Shown: one piece after another, positions 25,811 to 34,406 of the stretch | Layout: every line of letters begins with the position of its first letter | Position numbering within the stretch: position 1 is the first letter of the stretch | Assembly (NCBI GenBank): GCA_944387865.1 | Contig: CALXGN010000015.1 | Coordinates: 1-59,834, forward strand | DNA from: Scatomorpha stercorigallinarum | Lineage (GTDB): Bacteria; Bacillota; Clostridia; Oscillospirales; Oscillospiraceae | Length of the DNA: 59,834 nt | Reading direction: 5' to 3' | Position numbers and translations under genes: made by a program | The notes under the pieces: model-generated | The model's database searches: none | What the model saw: only the letters and a program-made list of their open reading frames with translations | What the model was told of the DNA's origin: nothing

Positions 25811-26860
25811 TCACCTGCATTTGCGCTCCAGCGTGCGGCCGAACTCGGCGATGACGCCGGCGGCCTTTTCCACAACGGCGGCGCCCTCGTCGGGGCCGTC
25901 GCTGTCCGCCATGTCGCACCAGAAGCACATCATGGCCCCGTCCGCTTCCGTGCTGCCCTCGCAGTTGTTGAAGTGGTCGGGCTCGAAGCCCGCGGCCTTT
26001 GCCGGGCCGTCGGGCCACTCGTTCTTGCCCAGCACCCAGTAGAAGGCGGAGTCGGCGTTGATGAGCTTGAAGCCCTTTGCGGCGAGATACGCCGCCGAGG
26101 CCAGCCGGTAGCCCTCCCAGCCGTGGGTCCAGTAGCAGACCTCCACGCCGCGGTCGGGCTCCACGCCCTCGCTGTCCTCGTTGTAGTACACGCCGTCGTT
26201 GAAGCAGCGCGGCGTCATGCCGTATCTCTTCACCAGGGCGGCCATGGCGTTGAAGAAGGGCACGAAGTGCTCCTTGTACATGCCGTTCTGGTATATCATC
26301 TCATAGCCCATGCGGTGCTCTCCCAGGTCGTTGGCGAACTCGTCGGCGCAGAAGTTGAAGAAGCGGCAGCCGCGCGAGGCGAAGTACTTCACGTACTTTT
26401 CCAGCAGCGCGAGGGCGAAATCGCGCCCCTCGGCGCGCGTGATGTCCACCGAGCCGCGGGAGCCGGGATAGCGCAGGCCCCCGGCGTCCGGCTGCATGAG
26501 CACGGCGCCCAGGTGCCCGGGCGCGCCGAAGGCCGGCACGATCTCCACGCCCTTCCCCGCCGCGTAGGCGATCAGCGCGTCCATCTCCGCTTCGGTGAGG
26601 TACTTGCCCGTGCCGTCCGGCTCGTTCCCCTCCTCGCCGAAGCCGTCGCCCGGCGCGCCGGAGAGGTCGTACTCGCCCTGCGGCGTGGCCACGCGCATGT
26701 CGTCCAGCGCCAGGCGCAGGCCCTGGTGGTCGGAGAGATAGAGCTCCAGCTGGCCGAAGCCGGCCGCGGCGCAGTTGTCGATGAACTTCCTGAGGTTTTC
26801 GCTGCTAAAATACTTCCTGCCCGCGTCCAGATGTACGACGCGGTAAGCGGAGCGTTTCAT
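25811..26860 (-). CDS. GH20 beta-N-acetylhexosaminidase-like glycoside hydrolase
   Basis: 349-aa cytoplasmic protein made only of the GH20 barrel. It begins YRVVHLDAGRKYFS and has the conserved PGH (His116) and the catalytic Asp173-Glu174 pair in FFNFCADEFAND, the arrangement used for substrate-assisted cleavage of N-acetylhexosamine. Late Trp-rich segments (YWTHGWEGY) fit the sugar pocket. It lacks the N-terminal domain and signal of secreted members. It should release terminal GlcNAc or GalNAc from imported oligosaccharides; with GH38 and GH130 this points to N-glycan fragments. Confidence 0.87.
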   Translation of the reverse strand: MKRSAYRVVHLDAGRKYFSSENLRKFIDNCAAAGFGQLELYLSDHQGLRLALDDMRVATPQGEYDLSGAPGDGFGEEGNEPDGTGKYLTEAEMDALIAYAAGKGVEIVPAFGAPGHLGAVLMQPDAGGLRYPGSRGSVDITRAEGRDFALALLEKYVKYFASRGCRFFNFCADEFANDLGEHRMGYEMIYQNGMYKEHFVPFFNAMAALVKRYGMTPRCFNDGVYYNEDSEGVEPDRGVEVCYWTHGWEGYRLASAAYLAAKGFKLINADSAFYWVLGKNEWPDGPAKAAGFEPDHFNNCEGSTEADGAMMCFWCDMADSDGPDEGAAVVEKAAGVIAEFGRTLERKCR

Positions 26861-26908
26861 GTTTCATTACCCCCAACGATTCTTTGGGCCCGCAGGCCCC
26901 TTATTGCG

Positions 26909-26937
26909 ATAATATACTAACCGCCCAGCGCTGTCAA
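26909..26937 (-). promoter_or_regulatory. Promoter of the GH20-pgm unit
   Basis: On minus: perfect TTGACA, 17-base spacer, TATTAT. One of the strongest promoters in the window. The remaining 26940-27050 stretch is very GC-rich with several small palindromes and no gene. Confidence 0.8.
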
Positions 26938-27049
26938 CCGCGGGAGGCGGCTTTCCGGCGGATTTCTTGCGCCGCCCGGGCGGCGCCCGGCGGCAGATGC
27001 CCGGCGAGCCTCGCCGGCGGAAGCGTCCCGGCGGGCCCGCACGCGGCGC

Positions 27050-27086
27050 AAAAAGCCGCGGAGCTCCTCGCTCCGCGGCTTTTTTA
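27050..27086. terminator. Terminator after aspS
   Basis: AGCCGCGGAG (27054-27063) pairs with CTCCGCGGCT (27071-27080). T-tracts lie on both sides, so it can work in both directions. Confidence 0.88.
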
Positions 27087-27109
27087 CCTGTGGCAGCCGT
27101 TTGGCATGT

Positions 27110-28888
27110 TTACTCTTCCTTTTCGCCCACGATGGCGATGTGCAGCTCGTCGAGCTGTTTCTGCGTGACCTCGCCGGGGGCGCCCATCATCAGATCCTGG
27201 GCGTTCTTGTTCATGGGGAAGGGGATGATCTCGCGGATGGAGTCCTCGCCCGCGAGCAGCATCACCATGCGGTCCACGCCCGGGGCGATGCCGGCGTGCG
27301 GGGGCGCGCCGTAGCAGAAGGCGTTGTACATGGCGGGGAACTTGCGCTTGACGTCCTCCTCGCCCAGGTTGACCATCTCAAAGGCCTTGACCATGATCTC
27401 CGGGTCGTGGTTGCGCACCGCGCCGGAGCTGAGCTCCACACCGTTGCAGACCAGGTCGTACTGGTCGGCGGTGATAGTCAGGGGGTCGATCTCCCCGCGC
27501 TCGGCGGCGAGCAGGGTGTTGAGCCCGCCTTTGGGCATGGAGAAGGGGTTGTGGCAGAACTCCATCTCCCCGCTCTCCTCGCCGATCTCGTACATGGGGA
27601 AATCGACGATCCAGCAGAAGGAGTACTGCTCCGCGTCCATATGGTCAGGGCAGAGCGCGCCGAGCAACTTTATCAGCGCGCCGGCGGTCTTCTGCGCGGC
27701 GGAACGCTTGCCGGCGGCGAACACTACCAGCGTGTCCGGCGCGAGGCCGAGGGCGGAGACGAACTGCTCCTTCATCGGCGCGAGGAACTTGGCGATGCCG
27801 CCGGTGAGCTCGCCCTTGTCGTCCACGCGCACCCAGTAGGCCTTGTTGCCGCTGGCCACCTCGGCGTCCGCGCAGAGCTTGTCGATCTGCTTGCGCGTGC
27901 CGGCGAAGCCGCTGACGGGCACGGCCTTCACCACGGCGCCCTCGAATGGGCCGAAGCCGCAGCCGCCCACGAGCTCCGTGACGTCCACGGCCGTGAGGTC
28001 TATGCGCAGGTCGGGCTTGTCCGTGCCGTACTTCTCCAGCGCCTCCGCGTAGGGGATGCGCGCGAAGGGCGCGCCGGAAGCGCGGTCAAATTTGCCGTAC
28101 TCGGCGAAGATGGGCGGCAGCACGTCCTCAAGCACGGCGAAAACGTCCTCCTGGCTGGCGAAGGCCATCTCCATGTCCAGCTGGTAGAACTCGCCGGGCG
28201 AGCGGTCCGCCCGCGCGTCCTCGTCGCGGAAGCAGGGGGCGATCTGGAAATAGCGGTCGAAGCCGCTGGCCATCAGCAGCTGCTTGAACTGCTGCGGCGC
28301 CTGCGGCAGGGCGTAGAACTTCCCTGGGTGGTTGCGCGCGGGCACCAGATAGTCGCGCGCGCCCTCCGGGCTGGACACCGTGAGGATGGGGGTAGTGATC
28401 TCCATGAAGCCGTGTTCGGTCATGCTCCTGCGCAGCGCGGCGATGACGTTGGAGCGGAGGATGATGTTGCGCTTCACCTCCGGGTTGCGCAGGTCGAGAT
28501 AGCGGTAGCGCAGCCGCGCGCTCTCGTCGGCCTCGCGGGAGCGGTTCACCTGGAAGGGCAGCTCGTTATAGAGGCACTTGCCCAGCACCTCCACCTTCTC
28601 CGGCACGACCTCGATGTCGCCGGTGTCCATGTGGGGGTTCTTGCTCGCGCGCTCGCGCACGGTGCCCTCCACGCTGATCGTGCTCTCGCGGGTGATGGCC
28701 TTGAAGGCCTTCACCATCTCCTCCGTCTCGGCGACGACCTGAGTCGTGCCGTAAAAGTCGCGCACGACCACGAAGGCCAGCGCGGAGGAGACCTCGCGCA
28801 CATTTTCCATCCAGCCGCAGAGCTTGACGGCCCTGCCGGCGTCGGCCAGGCGCAGCTCGCCGCAGGTGTGTGTCCTCGACTGCATCAT
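27110..28888 (-). CDS. aspS: Aspartyl-tRNA synthetase
   Basis: Class II synthetase, 592 aa, bacterial type. N-terminal anticodon-binding OB fold (SRTHTCGELR ... VKLCGWMENVRE), motif 2 (FRDEDARADRSPGEFYQLDMEM), the bacterial GAD insertion (about 290-420) and motif 3 (GIAPGVDRMVMLLAG). The ATG overlaps the hisS stop as ATGA, fixing the start at 28888 with GGGAGG upstream. Charges tRNA-Asp; whether also tRNA-Asn (if asparaginyl-tRNA synthetase is absent) cannot be told here. Confidence 0.96.
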   Translation of the reverse strand: MMQSRTHTCGELRLADAGRAVKLCGWMENVREVSSALAFVVVRDFYGTTQVVAETEEMVKAFKAITRESTISVEGTVRERASKNPHMDTGDIEVVPEKVEVLGKCLYNELPFQVNRSREADESARLRYRYLDLRNPEVKRNIILRSNVIAALRRSMTEHGFMEITTPILTVSSPEGARDYLVPARNHPGKFYALPQAPQQFKQLLMASGFDRYFQIAPCFRDEDARADRSPGEFYQLDMEMAFASQEDVFAVLEDVLPPIFAEYGKFDRASGAPFARIPYAEALEKYGTDKPDLRIDLTAVDVTELVGGCGFGPFEGAVVKAVPVSGFAGTRKQIDKLCADAEVASGNKAYWVRVDDKGELTGGIAKFLAPMKEQFVSALGLAPDTLVVFAAGKRSAAQKTAGALIKLLGALCPDHMDAEQYSFCWIVDFPMYEIGEESGEMEFCHNPFSMPKGGLNTLLAAERGEIDPLTITADQYDLVCNGVELSSGAVRNHDPEIMVKAFEMVNLGEEDVKRKFPAMYNAFCYGAPPHAGIAPGVDRMVMLLAGEDSIREIIPFPMNKNAQDLMMGAPGEVTQKQLDELHIAIVGEKEE

Positions 28889-30258
28889 TTCCCATTTCCT
28901 CCCTGTTCGCAAATCAGCCGGGCCGCGGCGCCCTCGCGCACGGCGGCGGCTATCCTCTCCGCGGCCGCGGCGGCCGGCATGGCCTCCTGCGCGCCCGTGC
29001 GCATGTCCTTCAGCGCCACTTCCCCGCGCTGCTGCTCCTCCTCGCCGATGATGACGGCGAAGGGCGCGCCCAGCTTGGAGGCGTAGGAGAGCTTCTGCTT
29101 GAACTTTTTGTCCTCGGCGTAGAGCTGCGTGCGCACGCCGGCGGCCCTCAGCGCGGTGGCGGCCGCGGCGGCGTAGCCCATGTCCTCCGTCATCGGTATC
29201 ACCACCGCGTCGCAGGGCGCGGCGGGGGCGGACACGTCCAGCAGCCCCTGCTCGTTGAGGACGTAGAAGAGCCGCGTGACGCCGATGGAGACGCCCACGC
29301 CGGGCAGCTTCCTGTCCGTATAGTAGCCGGCCAGGTCGTCGTAGCGCCCGCCGGAGCAGATGGAGCCGATCTCCGGGTGGGCGTCCATGCTCGTCTCATA
29401 CACCGTGCCCGTGTAGTAGTCGAGCCCGCGGGCGATGGTGAAATCGAGCCGGAAGTGCCGCTCCGGCACGCCCAGGCGCGGCAGCGCGTCCAGCACGGCG
29501 GCCAGTTCGGCCACGCCCTCGTCGAGCTTTTCGCTCTGCCCTGCGCGCGCGCGCAGGAAGCCGAGCTTTTCCGCGTCCGTGCCCTCGAAGGCCACGAAAT
29601 CGAGCACCTCGCCGGCGCTCTTCGCGTCCAGTCCGCACTCGTCCGTCAGCAGCGCGCGCACCTTGTCGGGGCCTATCTTCTCCAGCTTGTCCACCGTGCG
29701 CAGCACGGCGGCGGTCTGCCCCGCCGCGCCCAGCAGCTCGAAATAGCCGCTCAGCGCCTTGCGGTTATTGATGCGGACGGTGAAGCCCTCGAGCCCGAGG
29801 GCGGTGAAGGCCCGGCAGATGATGGCCGGCATCTCCGCGTCGTTCATGATGCCCAGCTTGCCGTCGCCTATCACGTCGATGTCCGCCTGATAGAACTCGC
29901 GGAAGCGCCCGCGCTGCGCGCGCTCGCCGCGCCACACCTTGCCTATCTGGTAGCGGCGGAAGGGGAAGGCCAGGCGGCCGTAGTTGGCGGCCACATACTT
30001 GGCCAGCGGCACCGTCAGGTCGAAGCGGAGGGCGAGGTCGCTCTCCCCCTTCGTGAAGCGGTAGATCTGCTTTTCCGTCTCGCCGCCGCCCTTGGCCAGC
30101 AGCACCTCGGCGGACTCGATGGCCGGCGTGTCCAGCGGCGTGAAGCCGTACAGCTCATAAGTCTCCCGCAGCGTGGCGAGCAGGCGCTCCATGCGTATCT
30201 GCTCGGCCGGCAGCAGCTCCATGAAGCCGGAGAGCGTGCGCGGCGTTACTTTTTCCAT
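28885..30258 (-). CDS. hisS: Histidyl-tRNA synthetase
   Basis: Class II synthetase, 457 aa. Motif 1 region DTPAIESAEVL, motif 2 VWRGERAQRGRFREFYQADID, and histidine-specific LDFTIARGLDYYTGTVYE and GGRYDDL; C-terminal anticodon-binding domain from about 330. The second ATG (30258) is preferred because GGAGGAG lies 6 bases before it. hisS-aspS adjacency with ATGA coupling is common in Firmicutes. The short leader to the upstream gene shows no T-box signature. Confidence 0.95.
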   Translation of the reverse strand: MEKVTPRTLSGFMELLPAEQIRMERLLATLRETYELYGFTPLDTPAIESAEVLLAKGGGETEKQIYRFTKGESDLALRFDLTVPLAKYVAANYGRLAFPFRRYQIGKVWRGERAQRGRFREFYQADIDVIGDGKLGIMNDAEMPAIICRAFTALGLEGFTVRINNRKALSGYFELLGAAGQTAAVLRTVDKLEKIGPDKVRALLTDECGLDAKSAGEVLDFVAFEGTDAEKLGFLRARAGQSEKLDEGVAELAAVLDALPRLGVPERHFRLDFTIARGLDYYTGTVYETSMDAHPEIGSICSGGRYDDLAGYYTDRKLPGVGVSIGVTRLFYVLNEQGLLDVSAPAAPCDAVVIPMTEDMGYAAAAATALRAAGVRTQLYAEDKKFKQKLSYASKLGAPFAVIIGEEEQQRGEVALKDMRTGAQEAMPAAAAAERIAAAVREGAAARLICEQGGNGK

Positions 30259-30363
30259 GGGGATCTCCTCCATTTGCGCAGTAAATGGGCGGCGGTGCCG
30301 TTCATCACCTCCGCCCGGGGTAAGCCTGGATCGTCGGGCCGCAGCGTGCGCGGCCGCCTTTGT

Positions 30364-30765
30364 TCAGTCCCTCTTGGGGTTCACGATATCGCGCCAGTCG
30401 AAGTCGCCGCGGCGCAGGCCCTGGATGAGCACCTCCGCCGTGGCGGCGTTGGTGGCCATCGGGATCAGGTACTGGTCGCAGAGGCGGGCCAGCTTGTCCA
30501 CGCTCTCGAAGCCCTCCGGGTTGGCCGGGTCGCAGAAATAGAGCACGAGGTCGATCTCATTGTACGCTATCCGCGCGCCGATCTGCTGGGCCCCCTGCTT
30601 GTCGTGCAGATAGAGCGTCACCGGCAGGCCGGTGTTCTCGCTCACGAGCTTGCCCGTGGTGGCCGTGGCGCATATCTTGTGCTCCGACAGGATGCCGCAG
30701 TAGGCGATGCAGAACTGCACCATCAGTTCCTTTTTCCCGTCGTCGGCGAGCAAAGCTATGTTCAT
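30364..30765 (-). CDS. Methylglyoxal synthase-like protein with altered active site
   Basis: 133 aa, the length and fold pattern of MgsA (IALLADDGKKELMVQFC, ATATTGKLV, QQIGARIAYNEIDL, IPMATNAATAEVL). Methylglyoxal synthase converts dihydroxyacetone phosphate to methylglyoxal using, in E. coli numbering, Asp71 (GGDQQ) and His98 (PHDPD), with His19 (AHDH). Here these positions read GAQQ, GFES and ADDG, so Asp71 and both His residues are replaced; the SGP phosphate loop is also lost (YLHDKQ). The gene is intact with its own promoter, so it may have a new ligand-binding role rather than synthase activity. Confidence 0.8.
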   Translation of the reverse strand: MNIALLADDGKKELMVQFCIAYCGILSEHKICATATTGKLVSENTGLPVTLYLHDKQGAQQIGARIAYNEIDLVLYFCDPANPEGFESVDKLARLCDQYLIPMATNAATAEVLIQGLRRGDFDWRDIVNPKRD

Positions 30766-30815
30766 TTTCTCGTCTCCCTTTCGCCGTGAGCCTTATAACG
30801 GCCCCGTAGAGTAAT

Positions 30816-30844
30816 ATTATACTCCGCCCACGCCGGGATTTCAA
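30816..30844 (-). promoter_or_regulatory. Promoter before the mgsA-like, hisS, aspS genes
   Basis: On minus: TTGAAA, 17-base spacer, perfect TATAAT, about 50 bases before the ATG. May drive all three genes. Confidence 0.78.
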
Positions 30845-30890
30845 CACCGTTTCCGCACTTTCGGCGCGGTTTCGGCGCTTTTTCGCCCCT

Positions 30891-33029
30891 TTACCGCAGC
30901 AGGCCGCTCTCGTTCTCCGCGGTGGAGGAGGCCGCGCTGGCCTGGATGCTGAAATAGGCGTCCAGCACGTCGGCGGCGATGCTCGTCAGCGCGGAGCCGG
31001 AGCGCGCGTGCTCGACCACGATGGCGACGGCGATCTCCGGGTCGTCAAAGGGCGCGAAGAGCATGAAAAGGCCGTTGTTCACGCGGTCCTCGCCCAGCTG
31101 GGCGGTGCCGGATTTGGCCGCCACGCCGATGCTGCGCCCGCCGTAGGAGTAGTTGTTGAAGGCGTAATAGACGTCCAGGCTGGAGCCGGTGGGGTCGTGC
31201 GTGAACTGGTACATGCCGCGCTGCACGGCGGCGTAGTTGTAGTCCTCGCTCTCCACCACGGAGAGCACCTCGTTCTCGCGCAGGTAGAGGTTGGTGGAGT
31301 AGTCGAAGCTGCGCACGCCCTTGAGTATGGCGGCGGAGTGGCGGGTGCCGCCGTTGGCGATGGCGGCGCAGTACTCGGCCAGCTGCAAGGGGGTGAACAG
31401 GCTGTCCGACTGGCCGATGCCGGCCTGCACCGTGTCGCCGTAGGTGAAGCCCGCGCCGTCCACGTCGTTGTGCGTCTCCGGCTTGGCCATGTTGCCGACA
31501 GACTCCGGCAGCTCGATGCCCGTGTGCTCGCCAAGGCCGAAGCCCTGGGCGTACTCGTTCATCAGCGTGATGCCCATGTTGTCCGCCAGGGTGTAGAAAA
31601 AGATATTGCAGGAGTCCTTGATGGCCTCCACCACGGTCTCCGACTGGTGGGTGAACTGCCCGTCCGTCTGCGAATATATCCAGCAGACGGGCGCGTAGCC
31701 CTGGTCGGCGTATTTGGTGAACACGCCGTTGCAGACGATCTGCGTCTCCGTGTTGATGAGCCCCTCCGTCAAGCCGGCGACAGCCATCAGCGGCTTGAAG
31801 GTGGAGCCGGGGGCGTAGAGTCCCGTCAGCGCGCGGTCCACGAGCGGCGTGCTCTCGTCGGCCAGCAGGTCGTCGTAGTCCTCGTCCAGCGTGGTCAGGT
31901 TGTAGGTGGGATAGCTGGCGATGGCCAGCGGCTCGCCCGTGTCCACGTCCACCACCACGATGGCGCCGCCGCCCACGTCCTCCTCCGGCTCCTCGCCGTT
32001 TTCCATGTGCTTGCGGTTCTCCTCGTCGCGCCCGATCTGCAGCTCATAGATGCCGAGCTCCAGCGCCCGCTCCACGGACTCCTGCAGCAGGAGGTCGATG
32101 GTGAGATAGACGTGGTTGCCCGGCTCCGGCTCCTTGGTGTACACGGTGCCGGTGATGGTGCCGTCCGCCGTGGAGATGACGTTCGCCCGGCCGTTCACGC
32201 CGTGCAGCCACTCCTCGAACACCAGCTCCACGCCGCTCTGGCCTACCTTGTCGTTGAGGTCATAGCCGCTGTTGTCCCCGCGCATGAGCGTCTCCGCCTG
32301 CTCGGGGGTGATGGCGCCCACATAGCCGAGGATGTGCGCGGCGGACTGCGTGTTGTACTCGCGGATGTAGGAGGTCTCCACGTAAATAATATTGCCCACG
32401 GCGCCCATCAGGTCGCTGATGAGGTCGATAGAGGCGTCCTCCACGAACACATAGGGGTCGGTGTCGATGGCATAGCGCACGTTCAGAGCGTAGCGGATGC
32501 TGGATATGGCGCGCATCTCCTCGCTGGTGGCGGTGTTGGGGATGTCGTAGCGCGTGCGGAAATAGCTCATCAGCTCCACGGCCGTGGTGTCGTCGTCCAG
32601 GCCCTGGCGCTTAAAATAGGCCGCCAGCATCGCGCTCTGCAGGGCCGTCATATCCTCCGTGTACTCGTAGGGCGGCTCTTCCGTGATGGGCAGGTCGTCG
32701 ATGTACTCGTAGCCGGACTCCTCCACGATGCGCACCATCTCCAATATGACGGCGTTGGGGTCCTCCACGTCGTCGGCGAAGAGCTTGGTGGTGTTGATCT
32801 TCAGGTTGTAGCATTCGCGGTTGGTCACCATCGCGCGGCCGTAGCGGTCGAGGATGTTGCCGCGTGCGGCGGTGACGGTGCGCTCTTCCTCGTTGGGGTT
32901 GAGGCTCGCCTCATAGGCGGCCGCGCCCTCGATGATCTGCAGCTTGTAGAGCGTGCCCAGGCAGAGGGCGACGAGCAGCGCCACGACCAGCCCGAAGGCG
33001 GCGACGCGGGTGGATCTGACGATCTTCAT
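30891..33029 (-). CDS. mrdA: Penicillin-binding protein 2 (elongation transpeptidase)
   Basis: 712-aa class B PBP. Short cytoplasmic tail, one membrane helix (about 8-30), dimerisation/pedestal region starting ARGNILDRYGRAM (55-67), then the transpeptidase domain with catalytic Ser409 in STFK (409-412), SCN (473-475) and KSGTA (639-643). The pedestal is long and acidic. Being directly downstream of mreC and mreD marks it as the rod-complex PBP2 rather than a septal enzyme. It crosslinks peptidoglycan outside the membrane. The mreD gene ends 4 bases upstream. Confidence 0.93.
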   Translation of the reverse strand: MKIVRSTRVAAFGLVVALLVALCLGTLYKLQIIEGAAAYEASLNPNEEERTVTAARGNILDRYGRAMVTNRECYNLKINTTKLFADDVEDPNAVILEMVRIVEESGYEYIDDLPITEEPPYEYTEDMTALQSAMLAAYFKRQGLDDDTTAVELMSYFRTRYDIPNTATSEEMRAISSIRYALNVRYAIDTDPYVFVEDASIDLISDLMGAVGNIIYVETSYIREYNTQSAAHILGYVGAITPEQAETLMRGDNSGYDLNDKVGQSGVELVFEEWLHGVNGRANVISTADGTITGTVYTKEPEPGNHVYLTIDLLLQESVERALELGIYELQIGRDEENRKHMENGEEPEEDVGGGAIVVVDVDTGEPLAIASYPTYNLTTLDEDYDDLLADESTPLVDRALTGLYAPGSTFKPLMAVAGLTEGLINTETQIVCNGVFTKYADQGYAPVCWIYSQTDGQFTHQSETVVEAIKDSCNIFFYTLADNMGITLMNEYAQGFGLGEHTGIELPESVGNMAKPETHNDVDGAGFTYGDTVQAGIGQSDSLFTPLQLAEYCAAIANGGTRHSAAILKGVRSFDYSTNLYLRENEVLSVVESEDYNYAAVQRGMYQFTHDPTGSSLDVYYAFNNYSYGGRSIGVAAKSGTAQLGEDRVNNGLFMLFAPFDDPEIAVAIVVEHARSGSALTSIAADVLDAYFSIQASAASSTAENESGLLR

Positions 33030-33033
33030 GTGT

Positions 33034-33543
33034 CTATCCTTTCTTGTGCGGGGAGGCGATGGCCTTGCAGGGGAAGTAGAGCAGCGCCGCTGCAGGCAGG
33101 GAAAACACGACCTGCCACAGCCCCACCCACGCCAGTGCGGGCAGGCTCTGCCCTTCCAGCGCCAGGCCGAGGAACTGAAAAGCCGCCGTCAGCGCCAGGG
33201 CCAGCAGGGCCAGGCACATATAGGCGAAGAAGCGCCGGTTCACCAGGTAGCGCGAGAGCGCGCCGGCGGCGAAGCCGATGCAGGGGAACAGCGCCACGAA
33301 CAGCGCCGTGTTGCCAAAGCTGATGTCGGCCAGGAAGCCCAGGGCGAGGGAGAACACCGCGCCCCAGACGCCGCCTTCGAACATGCCCACGGCCACGGCC
33401 GCGGCGGGCACGAACATGGCGCGCACGCCGAAGATGGAGATGTTCGAAAACAGCGCATCCTGCACCAGCAGCACGAGCGACATATAGAGCGCGTAAAGCA
33501 GCGCGCGCTTGATCTTTTGGAAATTTACCAGGTCCCAGAGCAT
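33034..33543 (-). CDS. mreD: Rod shape-determining protein MreD
   Basis: 169 aa, five or six hydrophobic helices, with LLVQDALFSNISIFGVRAMFVPAAAVAVGMFEG and GALSRYLVNRRFFAY as seen in MreD. Membrane part of the elongasome, linking MreC to PBP2/RodA. Lies between mreC and mrdA in the standard order. No mreB is present upstream here; it must be elsewhere, as in many clostridia. Confidence 0.88.
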   Translation of the reverse strand: MLWDLVNFQKIKRALLYALYMSLVLLVQDALFSNISIFGVRAMFVPAAAVAVGMFEGGVWGAVFSLALGFLADISFGNTALFVALFPCIGFAAGALSRYLVNRRFFAYMCLALLALALTAAFQFLGLALEGQSLPALAWVGLWQVVFSLPAAALLYFPCKAIASPHKKG

Positions 33544-33562
33544 TGCGATCCTCCCGTGCGGC

Positions 33563-34390
33563 TCACTCTTCCACGCTGAACTCCTTTATCACGAACACCT
33601 GCACCAGGCTGTCCAGGTCCGCCGCCGGGGCCACCACCACGCTGCCGTCGTCGTTGACAGCGCTCACCGTGCCGATGTTCGCGCCCTGCGGCACCACGCC
33701 CTCCGAGCCGGAGGTGAGCACCTCGTCGCCGGGCTCGATGGCGGCGCCGGCCTGGTAGCCGGAGAGGTATACCTCCCCCCGGCGCATGAGGACGAAATCG
33801 CCCTGCAGCTGGGCGGCGTAGCGGTCCACGCCCACCAGCGCGCCCAGCGCGCAGCGCGCGTCGACGACGGTGGAAACGGTGGCCCAGCCGCGGCCCAGCT
33901 CCGACACCGTGCCCACCACGGCGCCGTATTCCGTGACCACGCAGTCGCCGTAGCCGATGCCGCTGCTCTCGCCCTTGCTGATGGTGAAGCCGCTCTTCCA
34001 GTTGGAGGCGTTCCAGGTGACGATCTTGGCCGACTCCAGCGTGTACTCCGAGCCGCGCTGTTCCAGCCCCAGCGCCTGGCGCAGGCGCGCGTTCTCGTCC
34101 GCCTCCTCGGAATAGGCCTGCGCCTGTTCCAGCGTCTCCGCCAGCTCGGCGCGCAGCTCGGCGTTCTCCTGCAAAAGCGCGTCGTATTCGCCGAAATAGC
34201 CGGCGAAGCCCGTGATCCAGTCGGAGAGCGAGGCCGCGGCCTTGCGCACCGGCTCGCGCACGGCGCCCACGGCGTTGGTGAGGAAGCCCGCGCGGCCGGA
34301 GGAGGTCCCCGCGGCCACGGAGAGGGCCACCACCAGCAGCGCGAGCACCACCGCCAGCCTTATGCCGTTTTTCTTCAGATATTCCTTCAC
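33563..34390 (-). CDS. mreC: Rod shape-determining protein MreC, second tandem copy
   Basis: 275 aa. One membrane helix (about 10-30), a coiled coil (about 68-105) and the beta-barrel MreC core (about 115-268), ending LDSLVQVFVIKEF. Extracytoplasmic scaffold that binds PBP2. It is the downstream member of two adjacent mreC genes: both begin K-G/E-x-LKKNGI and end with the same VQVFVIK block, and share an identical 39-base stretch near their 3' ends (33582-33620 and 34426-34464). The bodies are clearly diverged. Confidence 0.9.
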   Translation of the reverse strand: MKEYLKKNGIRLAVVLALLVVALSVAAGTSSGRAGFLTNAVGAVREPVRKAAASLSDWITGFAGYFGEYDALLQENAELRAELAETLEQAQAYSEEADENARLRQALGLEQRGSEYTLESAKIVTWNASNWKSGFTISKGESSGIGYGDCVVTEYGAVVGTVSELGRGWATVSTVVDARCALGALVGVDRYAAQLQGDFVLMRRGEVYLSGYQAGAAIEPGDEVLTSGSEGVVPQGANIGTVSAVNDDGSVVVAPAADLDSLVQVFVIKEFSVEE

Positions 34391-34406
34391 TCAGAGCCCT
34401 CCGCGC

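Noticed and set aside
26940..27050. GC-rich palindromes between the GH20 promoter and the aspS terminator as a further repeat copy
   Set aside because: No match to the CTGCG module or other parts of the element; simple GC-rich intergenic DNA.
30259..30363. Possible T-box leader before hisS (GGTGATGAACGGCACCGCC)
   Set aside because: Only about 105 bases, no specifier stem and not the conserved T-box core; likely just an intercistronic gap.
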